From Christiangramia lutea (GTDB taxonomy: Bacteria > Bacteroidota > Bacteroidia > Flavobacteriales > Flavobacteriaceae), in assembly GCF_022489035.1 (NCBI RefSeq), contig NZ_JAKVTV010000003.1:248001-312000 (forward strand): a stretch of 64,000 bases of DNA, given 5' to 3'. The notes under the pieces are model-generated. The model had not been told where the DNA came from. It worked only from the letters and a program-made list of their open reading frames with translations, and did no database searches. Below, piece after piece: positions 36,880 through 45,724 of this stretch. Every line of letters begins with the position of its first letter. Position 1 is the first letter of the stretch. A program made the translations under genes and the position numbers.

Positions 36880-37233
36880 AAAAAAGGATTGCATCAACGA
36901 TTGCTCCAAAAATCGCAATTAAGACTGCCAGCCAGATCGAAGACATAAAGCCGTCAGTTTTGAAATCTGAGGTCATTTTATCGGCAATTTCAATTATGAT
37001 AGCATAGGCAATAACCCTGGTCACAAAACCAATTCCGAGGAAGTAAAAGATACCCAGAGTGGCGATGTTGAGTATAGCGGTAAGTAACCAGCTTAGCAGG
37101 AAACTTAAAACCCCAATAATCAAGGCTACGATTATGGCTGTTTTGAAGCCTTTAAATGGACACTGCCAAGAAATTTAGCGGCAATGAGTAAGACAAGGGC
37201 GTCAACCAGAATGTGAATTATCCACTGAATCAT
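36878..37233 (-). pseudogene. Frameshifted holin/YvlD-type membrane protein
   Basis: The intact downstream frame (36878-37123) gives 81 residues with three membrane helices and the YvlD/4TMS holin C-terminal pattern, with a charged turn and an FMSSIWLAVLIAIFG helix. Reading further upstream in another frame from an ATG at 37233 gives MIQWIIHILVDALVLLIAAK then FLGSVHLK. The frames join only if one G is added at 37149-37150, where GG should probably be GGG; the joined product is about 118 residues, the normal family length, and the seam reads HLKGFKTAI, which is the conserved junction. So this is a single-base deletion or a sequencing error. Function of the family is unknown. A shorter product could be expressed. 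Confidence 0.72.
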
Positions 37234-37284
37234 TATTTTGGTATTAGAAGTTAGTAGTATTCTAAGATACTCAAAAAGAAATGA

Positions 37285-37929
37285 TTAATTTGAAGTTGGA
37301 AATATTCCGGCCTGAAGGGAGTGTGGTTTTTTATGGATAAAGACTTCCCACAGGGCTTTGAGATTGGCCAGTTTTTCTCTTTGTTTTAAACGATATTCAG
37401 TTTGATAGGCTCTTTGATCGGCCGGGAATCCTTTATAATTCAGATCCAGGTTTTCGGCTATAAATAAAGTTCTTGGTAAATGGAATTCCTGAGTGACTAC
37501 AATAGCATCTTTTATGTTATAGATATTTCCCGCACGGTACATGCTATCGTACGTATCCAGACCGGCAGGATCTGAAATGATGAGGTCTTTATCTATGCCT
37601 CGATCTTCAAGGTATCCGGTCATAGCCGCGATCTCATTGTAATCGTCTGTTCGGTGGTCCCCCGAAACAAGGAAATTCTTCACTTTATTGTTTTCGAATA
37701 ATTTTATGGCGGTATCTACCCTGTCCTTCAAAATGGGAGATAACTTCCCATCTGCGTGTACACTTGCTCCCAGAATTATTACGGTTTCAGACTTAGGCAA
37801 GGTTGAAATATCCCTGTAAATAAGATCCTGAGTTTGTCTCTTAAAAATTGCCTCTACTCCAAGGATCGCAAAAATTATCAGTACCAGGCCAATAACCGAA
37901 AACAGAATGATTTTTTTAAGTCGGCGCAT
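37285..37929 (-). CDS. SanA/YdcF-like DUF218 protein
   Basis: A 214-residue protein with one N-terminal membrane helix (about 8-28), then a periplasmic DUF218 domain. Family motifs are visible: VIILGASVHADG, the acidic SPILKDRVDTAI, FLVSGDHRTDDYNE, EFHLPRTLFIA. SanA is linked to barrier function and vancomycin sensitivity at high temperature in Enterobacteria. The start codon at 37929 is an ATG. It is divergent from the nitroreductase gene with 126 bases between start codons. Confidence 0.82.
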   Translation of the reverse strand: MRRLKKIILFSVIGLVLIIFAILGVEAIFKRQTQDLIYRDISTLPKSETVIILGASVHADGKLSPILKDRVDTAIKLFENNKVKNFLVSGDHRTDDYNEIAAMTGYLEDRGIDKDLIISDPAGLDTYDSMYRAGNIYNIKDAIVVTQEFHLPRTLFIAENLDLNYKGFPADQRAYQTEYRLKQREKLANLKALWEVFIHKKPHSLQAGIFPTSN

Positions 37930-38024
37930 TATAGAATGATGAGAGTCTTATCGAAGATAGCCATAATATTTGGATGTATCAGATTAATTTATTCCCTAAC
38001 GCCGATCTTGCCTTCTACATTATG

Positions 38025-38032
38025 TACATTTG
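38025..38032 (+). promoter_or_regulatory. Putative nitroreductase promoter -7 element
   Basis: Reads TACATTTG, 23 bases before the ATG at 38056. Confidence 0.45.
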
Positions 38033-38055
38033 TAAAATATTATTTAAAAGAGGTT

Positions 38056-38688
38056 ATGAGTAATATAAAAGCTTTGAACTGGCGCTATGCGACTAAGAAA
38101 TTTGATGAAACCAGGATCCTTTCTGAAAAGAAAGTAGAGGTGTTGAAACAGGCTTTTAATCTCACTGCTACTTCTTATGGCTTGCAACCTCTTAAAATGC
38201 TTATTATTTCTAATAAGGAGATCCAGAAAGAATTAAAAGAATTCTCATATAATCAACAGCAGGTAGACAGCGCTTCGCATGTTCTGGTAATTTGTATAGA
38301 AAATAAGGTAGATGAAGAGTTTATTACAAATTACTTCAAAAGGGTAAAACACGTAAGAGAAACACCCGAAGAGATCCTTAAACCTTTTCACGAGTTTCTG
38401 GTAAATGACTTTAAGACAAAAGAGGTTGAAGAAATTGAAGCCTGGGCCATAAATCAGGCTTATCTTGCTCTGGGTACTCTTCTTACAGTTTGTGCTTCTG
38501 AAGAGATCGACGCATGTCCCATGGAAGGTTTCGAACCTGAAAAATATGACGAATTCTTAAAGCTTCACGATAAAAATTTAAGATCGGTTCTAGTGCTTCC
38601 AGTTGGATATCGCTCTGATGACGATATGTTCTCAAAATTTAAAAAAGTGCGAAGACCCCTGGATGAGGTAATCATCGAAGTTGACTAA
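38056..38688 (+). CDS. Nitroreductase-family NAD(P)H oxidoreductase
   Basis: A 210-residue FMN-dependent enzyme of the nitroreductase family. It begins MSNIKALNWRYATKKFD with the conserved basic patch for FMN phosphate, then NLTATSYGLQPLKMLII and, later, AINQAYLALGTLLTVCASEEIDACPMEGF, the family signature with the LxxxA helix. Length agrees with related proteins of Bacteroidota. The frame is open for about 70 codons further upstream, but the extra part is antisense to the SanA-like gene and lacks any resemblance to the family. The gene ends overlapping the convergent ribB by four bases. Confidence 0.88.
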   Translation: MSNIKALNWRYATKKFDETRILSEKKVEVLKQAFNLTATSYGLQPLKMLIISNKEIQKELKEFSYNQQQVDSASHVLVICIENKVDEEFITNYFKRVKHVRETPEEILKPFHEFLVNDFKTKEVEEIEAWAINQAYLALGTLLTVCASEEIDACPMEGFEPEKYDEFLKLHDKNLRSVLVLPVGYRSDDDMFSKFKKVRRPLDEVIIEVD

Positions 38689-39833
38689 TAGTTTACGTAT
38701 TCCGTAATTTCCAGTCCATATCCTATCATTCCCACACGCTTGGTTTGCTGGGTATTAGAAAGCAGCCTGATCTTGTGAATTTCGAGATCATGCAAAATCT
38801 GAGCTCCAATCCCGAAGTCCTTATTATCCATGGTTACCGGGGGAGCTTTGATCTCTCCTTTTTTCTGGCTCTCCTTAAGTTCAGTCAACCTGCTTAGAAG
38901 ATTAGGGGACTGGTTGGCGGGATTAATGAAAACAATGGCACCACGACCTTCATCATTGATCGCCTGAAACATTCCATCCAGCTTTTTATCGGCATTATTG
39001 GTAAGTGTTCCTAGAATGTCATTATTCACACGAGTGGAATTCACTCTAACCATGATCTCTTCATTAGGTTTCCAGCTTCCTTTTGTAAGGGCGATATGCA
39101 CCTGGGAGTTCGTGGTTTGCTTATATGCTCTTAAGCGGTATCTTCCAAATCTTGTATCCAGTTCAAAATCCTCTTTCTTTTCAATAAGAGAATCATGCTG
39201 CATTCTGTAGGCTACCAGATCTTCAATAGAAACTATTTTAAGATCGAACTTTTTGGCAACTTCTAATAATTGAGGTAATCGAGCCATGGTTCCATCCTCG
39301 TTCATGATCTCTACGATCACCCCGGCAGGTTCAAAACCAGCTAGCCTTGCGAAATCTATCGCGGCCTCGGTATGTCCTGTACGTCTTAAAACTCCACCTT
39401 CCTTAGCTTTCAATGGGAAAATATGTCCCGGCCTGTTCAGGTCATGAGGTTTTGTTTCCGGGTCTATTAAAGATTGAATGGTCTTCGCTCTATCTGCAGC
39501 TGAAATCCCGGTAGTTACTCCTTTTCCTCTTAGATCTACTGAAATGGTAAAGGCTGTTTCCATAGGATCGGTATTATTACCAACCATCATTTCCAGCTTC
39601 AGCTCGTTACATCTAGGTTCCGTAAGCGGAGCACAGATAAGTCCGCGGCCGTGAGTGGCCATGAAATTTATCATTTCGGGGGTTACTTTCTCAGCAGCTG
39701 CCAGAAAATCTCCTTCATTTTCTCTATCAATATCATCTACAACGATAATCACTTTTCCTGCGCGAATATCATCGATAGCTTCCTGAATATTATCCAGTTT
39801 AATTGAATATTGATTGTTCTCCACCTGAGCCAT
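38685..39833 (-). CDS. ribB: 3,4-dihydroxy-2-butanone 4-phosphate synthase with a degenerate RibA domain
   Basis: A 382-residue fusion for riboflavin synthesis. The N-terminal RibB domain (about 1-205) is intact: DDIDRENEGD at 33-42 and RRTGHTEAAID near 150. The C-terminal half (about 222-382) follows the GTP cyclohydrolase II fold, but the zinc site is lost: where RibA has three Cys in the ECLTGD...RCDCG segment, this protein reads RVNSTRVNND (263-272) followed by ILGTLTNNADK, with no cysteine. Residues resembling the later RLLSNTQQTKR end are kept. So the enzyme should make dihydroxybutanone phosphate but probably not cleave GTP; a separate RibA must exist elsewhere. It is transcribed with the lptFG gene upstream or from its own -7 element. 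Confidence 0.88.
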   Translation of the reverse strand: MAQVENNQYSIKLDNIQEAIDDIRAGKVIIVVDDIDRENEGDFLAAAEKVTPEMINFMATHGRGLICAPLTEPRCNELKLEMMVGNNTDPMETAFTISVDLRGKGVTTGISAADRAKTIQSLIDPETKPHDLNRPGHIFPLKAKEGGVLRRTGHTEAAIDFARLAGFEPAGVIVEIMNEDGTMARLPQLLEVAKKFDLKIVSIEDLVAYRMQHDSLIEKKEDFELDTRFGRYRLRAYKQTTNSQVHIALTKGSWKPNEEIMVRVNSTRVNNDILGTLTNNADKKLDGMFQAINDEGRGAIVFINPANQSPNLLSRLTELKESQKKGEIKAPPVTMDNKDFGIGAQILHDLEIHKIRLLSNTQQTKRVGMIGYGLEITEYVNY

Positions 39834-39853
39834 AAAATCTAGTTTTGTGGCTG

Positions 39854-39861
39854 CAAAGATA
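39854..39861 (-). promoter_or_regulatory. Putative ribB promoter -7 element
   Basis: Reads TATCTTTG on this strand, 20 bases before the ATG and just downstream of the lptFG stop. Confidence 0.45.
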
Positions 39862-39862
39862 T

Positions 39863-41311
39863 TTATTCTGTTTTACTTTTGTCCTTGAAAAGACCGGCTT
39901 TTTTGAAGAGTTTCTTAATAGGAGCTACAAAATTGTCGAATACAAATAGCCCCTGATCTGTAGTAGCTCTATAAGTAAGATATATACCCAGGGGAAGCAT
40001 GATCCAGGTAGATAACCAGGTAGCAATAAACGGAGGAACGCTACCATCTTCCGCAGAGTTTTTTGCGAATATTCCAATAAAGTGATAGGTGAGGAATAAA
40101 AGAATAGCAACTACGATTGGTAACCCAATTCCACCTTTTCTAATGATCGCTCCAAGCGGCGCACCTACAAAAAACAATACAATACACGCAAATGAAAGTA
40201 CATATTTCTCGTGCAGGGCGATCTCAAATTTATTGATCTGTTTAATGCTGACCTTGAATTCCTGTTTTTTCATTGCTAAATGAGCAAGAGAAGAATTCAC
40301 CGATCCCAGGGCTAGATTGGCGATCTGTGCACCGTCATATGTATCAAAATATCCAAGTAGACTTTTTTGATTATCTATGACCGTATCCTTAACCTTATAA
40401 TTCATATTAAGGTTGGGAACTCCGGTTCGTGTATACATGTTCTGGCTGAATTCAGCCATTTTGTTATTGTAAGAAACTGAAAAGGAATCTATACTTTCAT
40501 CCAGTTCAGAGATCTTAAGCATTCCATGAGTAGAACTGTAAGACTCATCCTCAAGGTCTACATTATTAAAATCTGAAAGATCTATGTTGATGACATATTC
40601 ATCAAAATAACTCTTCATAAAGGGTTTCTGCTTTCTTTTTTTATAATCGGTAGACTGGATCTCATCGTAGTAATTCCCTTCCTTGAGAATTAGAGATAAA
40701 ACATCAGAATCTGTACTACCAACCAGTTCGCCCTCCTTGGCTTTGATTACCGTATTGTTTCCACCGCCATTTCCCTTTTTATGTATTATTACGTCGGTAA
40801 GAAACTGATCGTTTTCGCCACTTTTTTCATCAACCTTGATATTGAATGTCCCAATATCGTTAAAAACACCTTCAGTAATTGCCATGGCCGGTTTCAACTG
40901 GGCGATATTCTTTCGAAGGTTAATTGACTTGAATTCGGCAGCCGGGATCACATTATTGGCGAAAAAGAAGGCTACAAAACTTACAAAAACTATAAAAACG
41001 GTAAGGCTTCGCATGGCACGGCCAAGCGAAATACCCGAAGATTTCATCGCTGCGAACTCATAATTTTCAGCAAAAGAACCAAAGGTCATTATGGAAGTAA
41101 GCAGGATGGTGAGCGGTAATACCAGCGGTACCAGTTTTGGTGAGAAATACAAAAGGAATTTCAGGATCACCTCGGCATCCAGGTCTTTACCAGCAAGTTC
41201 ACCTATGTACAACCAGATCGTCTGTAGCACAAAGATGAACATGAGTATGATAAAGACCGAAAAAAAAGTTTTTAAAAAACTGGTGAGTATGTACCGGTCG
41301 AGTATCTTCAA
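39863..41311 (-). CDS. LptF/LptG-family LPS export permease
   Basis: A 482-residue inner-membrane permease of the YjgP/YjgQ family, part of the Lpt ABC transporter that moves lipopolysaccharide to the cell surface. Six helices are predicted, three before (about 10-115) and three after (about 370-455) the large beta-jellyroll periplasmic domain. It starts MKILDRYILTSFL, the family opening; the start codon is TTG at 41311, one base after the lolA stop. Whether it acts as LptF or LptG cannot be told. Genomic position next to lolA and ftsK is a conserved Bacteroidota arrangement as far as I recall. Confidence 0.87.
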   Translation of the reverse strand: MKILDRYILTSFLKTFFSVFIILMFIFVLQTIWLYIGELAGKDLDAEVILKFLLYFSPKLVPLVLPLTILLTSIMTFGSFAENYEFAAMKSSGISLGRAMRSLTVFIVFVSFVAFFFANNVIPAAEFKSINLRKNIAQLKPAMAITEGVFNDIGTFNIKVDEKSGENDQFLTDVIIHKKGNGGGNNTVIKAKEGELVGSTDSDVLSLILKEGNYYDEIQSTDYKKRKQKPFMKSYFDEYVINIDLSDFNNVDLEDESYSSTHGMLKISELDESIDSFSVSYNNKMAEFSQNMYTRTGVPNLNMNYKVKDTVIDNQKSLLGYFDTYDGAQIANLALGSVNSSLAHLAMKKQEFKVSIKQINKFEIALHEKYVLSFACIVLFFVGAPLGAIIRKGGIGLPIVVAILLFLTYHFIGIFAKNSAEDGSVPPFIATWLSTWIMLPLGIYLTYRATTDQGLFVFDNFVAPIKKLFKKAGLFKDKSKTE

Positions 41312-41312
41312 T

Positions 41313-41954
41313 TTAGTCTAATCTATTAATGTAAAAATCGCTGTATCGATCTTCATTAAAGGTAAACAGATTTTTTGCCAGTGGCTGATCTGTTTTAAAG
41401 CTTTTCACAGTGATGGTTACTTTGGTTCCGTTCTCCTGAGTTTGTATCAGGTTATAAATATGTTTTGTCTGGCTGTCTATTCCCAGAAGGATATTTTTGA
41501 TCTCAGCATTGCTATCTTTCGGGGTGAGTTTTACGTACTGTATCTCTCTTCCTTTTACGTTTTGGGTGATGTCCATTTCGTAGTTATATCCATCTTCATA
41601 AAAACTGAACATTTTTGATGGAGTGATACTGTTTGCGTCTTCTTCTACATAATTCGAGATATTGATCTCTTCATCTTCTGGAATAATGGTGTAGATCTTT
41701 TCACCGTCAAACATTTGAGTAGTGCCCATAAGGTTTAGAACATATTTTTCACCTGCGATACTCACATCTCCTCTGGTTTCCTGGCTTACATTTTCTGCCT
41801 GGTTTTCCAGGGCATATTTAAATTCGATCACCATATTGTCATAATTCTTCACTTTGGAAGAAACTTCATTCAATAGTTTTTCTGCTTTTGGTGAATTCTG
41901 TGCCTGGGAGCTAAAAGAAATAATTGCAGCCAGGATAAATACTAGTTTTTTCAT
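41313..41954 (-). CDS. lolA: Outer-membrane lipoprotein carrier LolA-like
   Basis: A 213-residue periplasmic protein (signal peptide residues 1-18, ending SSQAQ) with the LolA/LolB half-barrel. It would ferry lipoproteins from LolCDE to the outer membrane. The opening SPKAEKLLNEVSSKVKNY and the strand pattern with a long hydrophobic-lined cavity are family features. The tail KNLFTFNEDRYSDFYINRLD is typical for Bacteroidota LolA. It lies nine bases after ftsK and one base before the permease gene, so the three are an operon. Confidence 0.88.
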   Translation of the reverse strand: MKKLVFILAAIISFSSQAQNSPKAEKLLNEVSSKVKNYDNMVIEFKYALENQAENVSQETRGDVSIAGEKYVLNLMGTTQMFDGEKIYTIIPEDEEINISNYVEEDANSITPSKMFSFYEDGYNYEMDITQNVKGREIQYVKLTPKDSNAEIKNILLGIDSQTKHIYNLIQTQENGTKVTITVKSFKTDQPLAKNLFTFNEDRYSDFYINRLD

Positions 41955-41963
41955 TACGATTTT

Positions 41964-44345
41964 TTAATTGTCTGGTTCATTTAATAGCTGATCTAAAGCT
42001 GCTAGATCTGTAATTAAAACCTGTCTTGCCTTGCTTCCTTCAAAAGGGCCAACGATACCTGCGGCCTCAAGTTGGTCTATGATTCTACCTGCACGGTTAT
42101 AGCCAAGTTTTAATTTTCTCTGAAGCAAAGATGCCGAGCCCTGCTGGGCGGTCACGATCACTTCTGCAGCTTCGCGGAATAGCTTGTCCCGCTCGCTCAC
42201 ATCTATATCAACTCCTGTGCCACTTTCCTCACTTTCGTAGGCAGGTAATTGATGCGCATCTGGATATGCTTTTTGTGATCCAATAAATTCGGTGATCTTA
42301 TCAACTTCGGGTGTATCGACGAAAGCACACTGAAGTCTTTTCAATTCATTACCCTGGGTAAACAGCATATCTCCACGCCCAATTAACTGGTCGGCTCCCT
42401 GGTTGTCCAGAATTGTTCTGGAGTCGATCTTTGAAGTTACACGGAAAGCTACTCGCGCAGGGAAGTTGGCTTTAATAATACCTGTAATAACGTTTACCGA
42501 AGGTCTTTGGGTTGCAATGATAAGGTGGATACCAATCGCACGGGCAAGCTGCGCCAGCCTGGCGATTGGAGTTTCTACTTCCTTACCGGCAGTCATGATA
42601 AGGTCGGCGAACTCATCTACTACAAGTACGATATATGGTAAAAATTTATGCCCGTCATTCGGGTTAAGTTTTCTGGCCTTGAACTTAGCATTGTATTCCT
42701 TAATGTTACGACACATCGCGTTTTTAAGCAGTTCGTAACGATCATCCATCTCAATACAAAGTGAGTTCAACGTGTTGATCACTTTGGTATTATCAGTAAT
42801 AATAGCGTCTTCGGTATCCGGTAATTTTGCCAGGTAATGACGTTCAATTTTATTGAATAGCGTAAGCTCTACCTTTTTAGGATCTACCAGAACAAACTTT
42901 ACTTCTGCTGGATGCTTGCTATATAGTAACGAAGTAAGAATAGCGTTCAATCCAACAGATTTACCCTGACCTGTTGCCCCGGCCATAAGCATGTGAGGCA
43001 TTTTTGCCAGGTCTACCACAAAGGTTTCGTTAGAAATTGTTTTTCCGAGAGCCAGGGGAAGTTCCATTTCAGCATTCTGAAATTTTGCGGAAGCGATTAC
43101 AGAGCGCATAGAAACTATACTCGCGTTCTTATTAGGGACTTCAATACCTATGGTTCCCCTTCCTGGAATAGGCGCAATGATCCTGATCCCCAATGCTGAA
43201 AGAGATAAAGCTATATCATCTTCAAGGTTTTTGATCTTGGAGATCCTTATTCCTGCTTCAGGAACAATTTCGTAAAGAGTAACTGTAGGACCAACGGTAG
43301 CTTTGATCTGGGCGATCTCGATCTTATAGTTCTTTAAGGTCTCTACAATTCTATTTTTATTTTCTTCGAGTTCTTCCTGGTCAATAGTAATGGTTCCACC
43401 ATAATCTTTCAGAAGTTCAATGGTTGGAAACTTATAGTTTTTGAGCTCGAGAGTAGGATCGAATTCGCCAAAATCTTTAACAAGTTTTGTGCTTAAATTG
43501 TCCTCCTCTTCCTCTTCGGGAGCAGCTTCAACCTCCATAGCCACATCTTCCTCTGGAGCAGGATTTATTTCCATTTGTGGTGAAGGCTCCGAAACTTTTT
43601 TCTCAATAGGTTTATCTTCAGATAGGTCTATATTAGGCGCTTTTTCCTCTTCTTTATCTTCGACTACAGGTTTTGCAACAGTTTCTTTCCAGTCTTTTTC
43701 TTCATCTGTTTCAGCGACCTGCGACTGATGTTCCTTCATGGCATCCTGTAGTTCCTTTTTACCAGATCTAAAATATCCTCCTACCATTTCAGGGGTGACT
43801 TTCATGCGAATAGCCAGGTAAGCTATAAACAGGAAGAGCATAAGAAGAACGGTTCCGAAAAAACCTAAATAATCCTGAATGAAGTCATTTGTTTCAAAAC
43901 CTATGCGTCCCCCCAGCAGGGCATATTTTCCGCTGAAAAATCCGAAAAAAATAGAAAGCCAGATCATGACCAGAATTCCCCAAAACCAGAATTTTCTAAG
44001 ATTAGCACTGTTAAAACCAAAGAAAAGATAGATTCCACTTAATAAGATCAAAAAAGCGATAGAGAAGGAGGCAAGTCCAAAACCTTTATAAATAAAGAAG
44101 TCGCTAATGCTGGCGCCAAATTTACTTAACCAGTTTCTTGCTTCTAGTTCTCGGTTGGAAAACTCGTTAAGTATACTCTGATCTGCCTGCCAGTTGAATA
44201 GAAAGGAGATAAAGGCAACGATCAATGCCAGGCCAAAAAGCATCAGGAAACTACCTAGAACCACTTTTTGCTGCCTGTTCAGCTTTAGCGAAAATTTACG
44301 GGATTTTTTGGTTGTTTTCTTGTTCTTAGCTTTCTTTTTAGCCAT
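41964..44345 (-). CDS. ftsK: DNA translocase FtsK
   Basis: A 793-residue FtsK/SpoIIIE translocase for chromosome segregation at the septum. Four membrane helices lie in residues 28-180, followed by an acidic linker (about 205-300, rich in Glu/Pro) shorter than in Escherichia coli. The motor has Walker A GATGQGKS at 456-463 and Walker B LVVDEFADL at about 574-582. The gamma winged-helix (about 725-793) for recognising KOPS-type sites ends in the usual RKLKLGYNRAGRI. The start at 44345 (MAKKKAKNKK) is preferred; an upstream ATG adds eight residues. It heads an operon with lolA and the permease. Confidence 0.95.
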   Translation of the reverse strand: MAKKKAKNKKTTKKSRKFSLKLNRQQKVVLGSFLMLFGLALIVAFISFLFNWQADQSILNEFSNRELEARNWLSKFGASISDFFIYKGFGLASFSIAFLILLSGIYLFFGFNSANLRKFWFWGILVMIWLSIFFGFFSGKYALLGGRIGFETNDFIQDYLGFFGTVLLMLFLFIAYLAIRMKVTPEMVGGYFRSGKKELQDAMKEHQSQVAETDEEKDWKETVAKPVVEDKEEEKAPNIDLSEDKPIEKKVSEPSPQMEINPAPEEDVAMEVEAAPEEEEEDNLSTKLVKDFGEFDPTLELKNYKFPTIELLKDYGGTITIDQEELEENKNRIVETLKNYKIEIAQIKATVGPTVTLYEIVPEAGIRISKIKNLEDDIALSLSALGIRIIAPIPGRGTIGIEVPNKNASIVSMRSVIASAKFQNAEMELPLALGKTISNETFVVDLAKMPHMLMAGATGQGKSVGLNAILTSLLYSKHPAEVKFVLVDPKKVELTLFNKIERHYLAKLPDTEDAIITDNTKVINTLNSLCIEMDDRYELLKNAMCRNIKEYNAKFKARKLNPNDGHKFLPYIVLVVDEFADLIMTAGKEVETPIARLAQLARAIGIHLIIATQRPSVNVITGIIKANFPARVAFRVTSKIDSRTILDNQGADQLIGRGDMLFTQGNELKRLQCAFVDTPEVDKITEFIGSQKAYPDAHQLPAYESEESGTGVDIDVSERDKLFREAAEVIVTAQQGSASLLQRKLKLGYNRAGRIIDQLEAAGIVGPFEGSKARQVLITDLAALDQLLNEPDN

Positions 44346-44366
44346 ATGCAGGTTCAAGGATTTGGG

Positions 44367-44374
44367 CAAAAATA
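44367..44374 (-). promoter_or_regulatory. Putative ftsK promoter -7 element
   Basis: Reads TATTTTTG on this strand, 21 bases before the ATG at 44345. Confidence 0.45.
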
Positions 44375-44490
44375 CAAATAAGCCTTTGTCAAAATAAGAA
44401 AAAAATAATTCAATTTTGAAAGTTATTAATTTTCCCGATGCTACTTTAGAAAAGTAAACTGCAAAATGAGCTAAATATTACCTTTTAGAT

Positions 44491-44853
44491 TTAAAAGATA
44501 TGAGGGAAGTATATAAATCCAGCTATTATCACTGCAATTATTGCGGCGATAAATACAGCTCCGGCAGCTATGTCTTTTATATGACCTATTTTATTATGAA
44601 AATCTGGATGGACAAAATCTGCCATGGCTTCTACAGCTGTGTTCAAGCCTTCTGTTGCCATCACCAGACCGATCGCTAGGAATTGAAAGATCCATTCTTC
44701 TCTGGAAATTTCAAAATATAAACCTGCCAGACATACTAAAACCGAAATTATAAACTGAACCTGAATGCTGGGTTCATGTCTTAGTAGTAGCCAGGCTCCT
44801 TTAATAGCATATTTTCCTCCTCTGACTCTTTTTCCGAGGAAACTATTCTTCAT
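44491..44853 (-). CDS. dgkA: Diacylglycerol kinase
   Basis: A 120-residue inner-membrane enzyme of the DgkA/undecaprenol-kinase family with three helices (about 25-45, 55-80, 97-117). The catalytic Glu and the substrate-binding motif lie in EGLNTAVEAMADF. In Gram-negative bacteria it recycles diacylglycerol released by envelope glycan synthesis. Length and the GxKYAIKGAWLLLRHEPS start are normal. The gene overlaps the tpx stop by one base and is probably co-transcribed with tpx. Confidence 0.92.
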   Translation of the reverse strand: MKNSFLGKRVRGGKYAIKGAWLLLRHEPSIQVQFIISVLVCLAGLYFEISREEWIFQFLAIGLVMATEGLNTAVEAMADFVHPDFHNKIGHIKDIAAGAVFIAAIIAVIIAGFIYFPHIF

Positions 44854-45353
44854 TATAATAGGGTTTTCAGTGCGGCAAGATAATCCGGCTCCTCATCAAT
44901 ACTTGGAACCTGTTGCGAATGAATTACATGGCTATTTTCATCGAGCACTATAACGGCCCTGGATAATAAACCTTCAAAAATACCATCTATCATCTCAACC
45001 CCGTAATCTTTTCCAAAGTTCCTGTCTTTGAAATCTGAAAGATTTACCACTTTGTCTAATTTTTCATCGCTTACAAACCTTTGTTGTGCAAAAGGAAGGT
45101 CTCTGGAAATACAAAGTACCACGGTGTTTTTAAGTTCCGATGCTTTTTTATTAAAATTACGAACCGAGGTGGCACAAACTCCCGTATCTATACTTGGGAA
45201 AATATTCATAATAACCCGCTTACCCTTGAAATCTTCCAGAGTACCAATTTTAAGGTCTGCTTTAATAAGTTCAAAATGTGGAGCTTTTTCATTTATAGCA
45301 GGAAGGTTTCCGTATGTTGTGACCATTTCCTCCCCAAGTTTAATCTTTGCCAT
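44853..45353 (-). CDS. tpx: Thiol peroxidase Tpx lacking the usual resolving cysteine
   Basis: A 166-residue peroxiredoxin of the Tpx class that reduces hydrogen peroxide and alkyl hydroperoxides in the cytosol or periplasm. The peroxidatic Cys60 is in PSIDTGVC. In Escherichia coli Tpx the resolving cysteine lies in RFCGAEG, but here the site reads QRFVSDE with valine at 94. Another cysteine, Cys81 in VVLCISRDLPFA, also occurs in the Escherichia coli protein and is not its resolving residue. The enzyme may therefore work as a 1-Cys type with an external thiol, or use Cys81. It overlaps dgkA by one base. Confidence 0.85.
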   Translation of the reverse strand: MAKIKLGEEMVTTYGNLPAINEKAPHFELIKADLKIGTLEDFKGKRVIMNIFPSIDTGVCATSVRNFNKKASELKNTVVLCISRDLPFAQQRFVSDEKLDKVVNLSDFKDRNFGKDYGVEMIDGIFEGLLSRAVIVLDENSHVIHSQQVPSIDEEPDYLAALKTLL

Positions 45354-45423
45354 TATTTTTTTATTAGAAATATAAATTTAGAAGATTGAGTTTCGGTTAT
45401 TACTAAAATTATCATAAAACAGC

Positions 45424-45455
45424 AAGGGCTGTTTTCATTGGAAAACAGCCCTTTT
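45424..45455. terminator. Hairpin between the peroxiredoxin operon and tpx
   Basis: AAGGGCTGTTTTC pairs with GAAAACAGCCCTT around ATTG. The T run is better on the plus strand than on the minus strand where both flanking genes lie, so it may terminate weakly. Confidence 0.5.
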
Positions 45456-45475
45456 ATATCGCTTTGTAAAAAAAA

Positions 45476-45724
45476 TTATTTGTCTATAGAACCTAAAACT
45501 TTCTTTACAAAGTTATTCGCAGCGTCCTTTTCAGGAACACCATCTTCAATCATCTTGTGAACTTCTACAGCTCCGCAGAGGTTAGTAATTAATTCTCCAA
45601 CCACATCCATTTGCTCTTCAGTTACTGAACGGTGCTCGGTGAAACTTTCCAGAACCTCTATAGTGTTCTCTAATTTTACAACCTCGTTGTTTCTTTGTAG
45701 ATGTTTAATTACTGGTAACTTCAT
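45476..45724 (-). CDS. DUF6952 protein
   Basis: An 82-residue mainly helical protein of a family known to me from Flavobacteriia next to thioredoxin and peroxiredoxin genes; function unknown. The opening MKLPVIKHLQRNNEVV and the tail VKKVLGSIDK flank a helical middle with one Cys in ITNLCGAVEVH. It could be a thioredoxin partner or subunit, judging only from position. The gene starts inside the thioredoxin gene (overlap 20 bases). I use the ATG at 45724, not the TTG one codon earlier. Confidence 0.65.
   Translation of the reverse strand: MKLPVIKHLQRNNEVVKLENTIEVLESFTEHRSVTEEQMDVVGELITNLCGAVEVHKMIEDGVPEKDAANNFVKKVLGSIDK

Noticed and set aside
37834-38055. N-terminal extension of the nitroreductase
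   Set aside because: Antisense to the SanA-like gene and lies upstream of the likely promoter.
42403-42738. 111-codon frame antisense to ftsK
   Set aside because: Covers the conserved motor domain on the other strand; serine-rich shadow frame.
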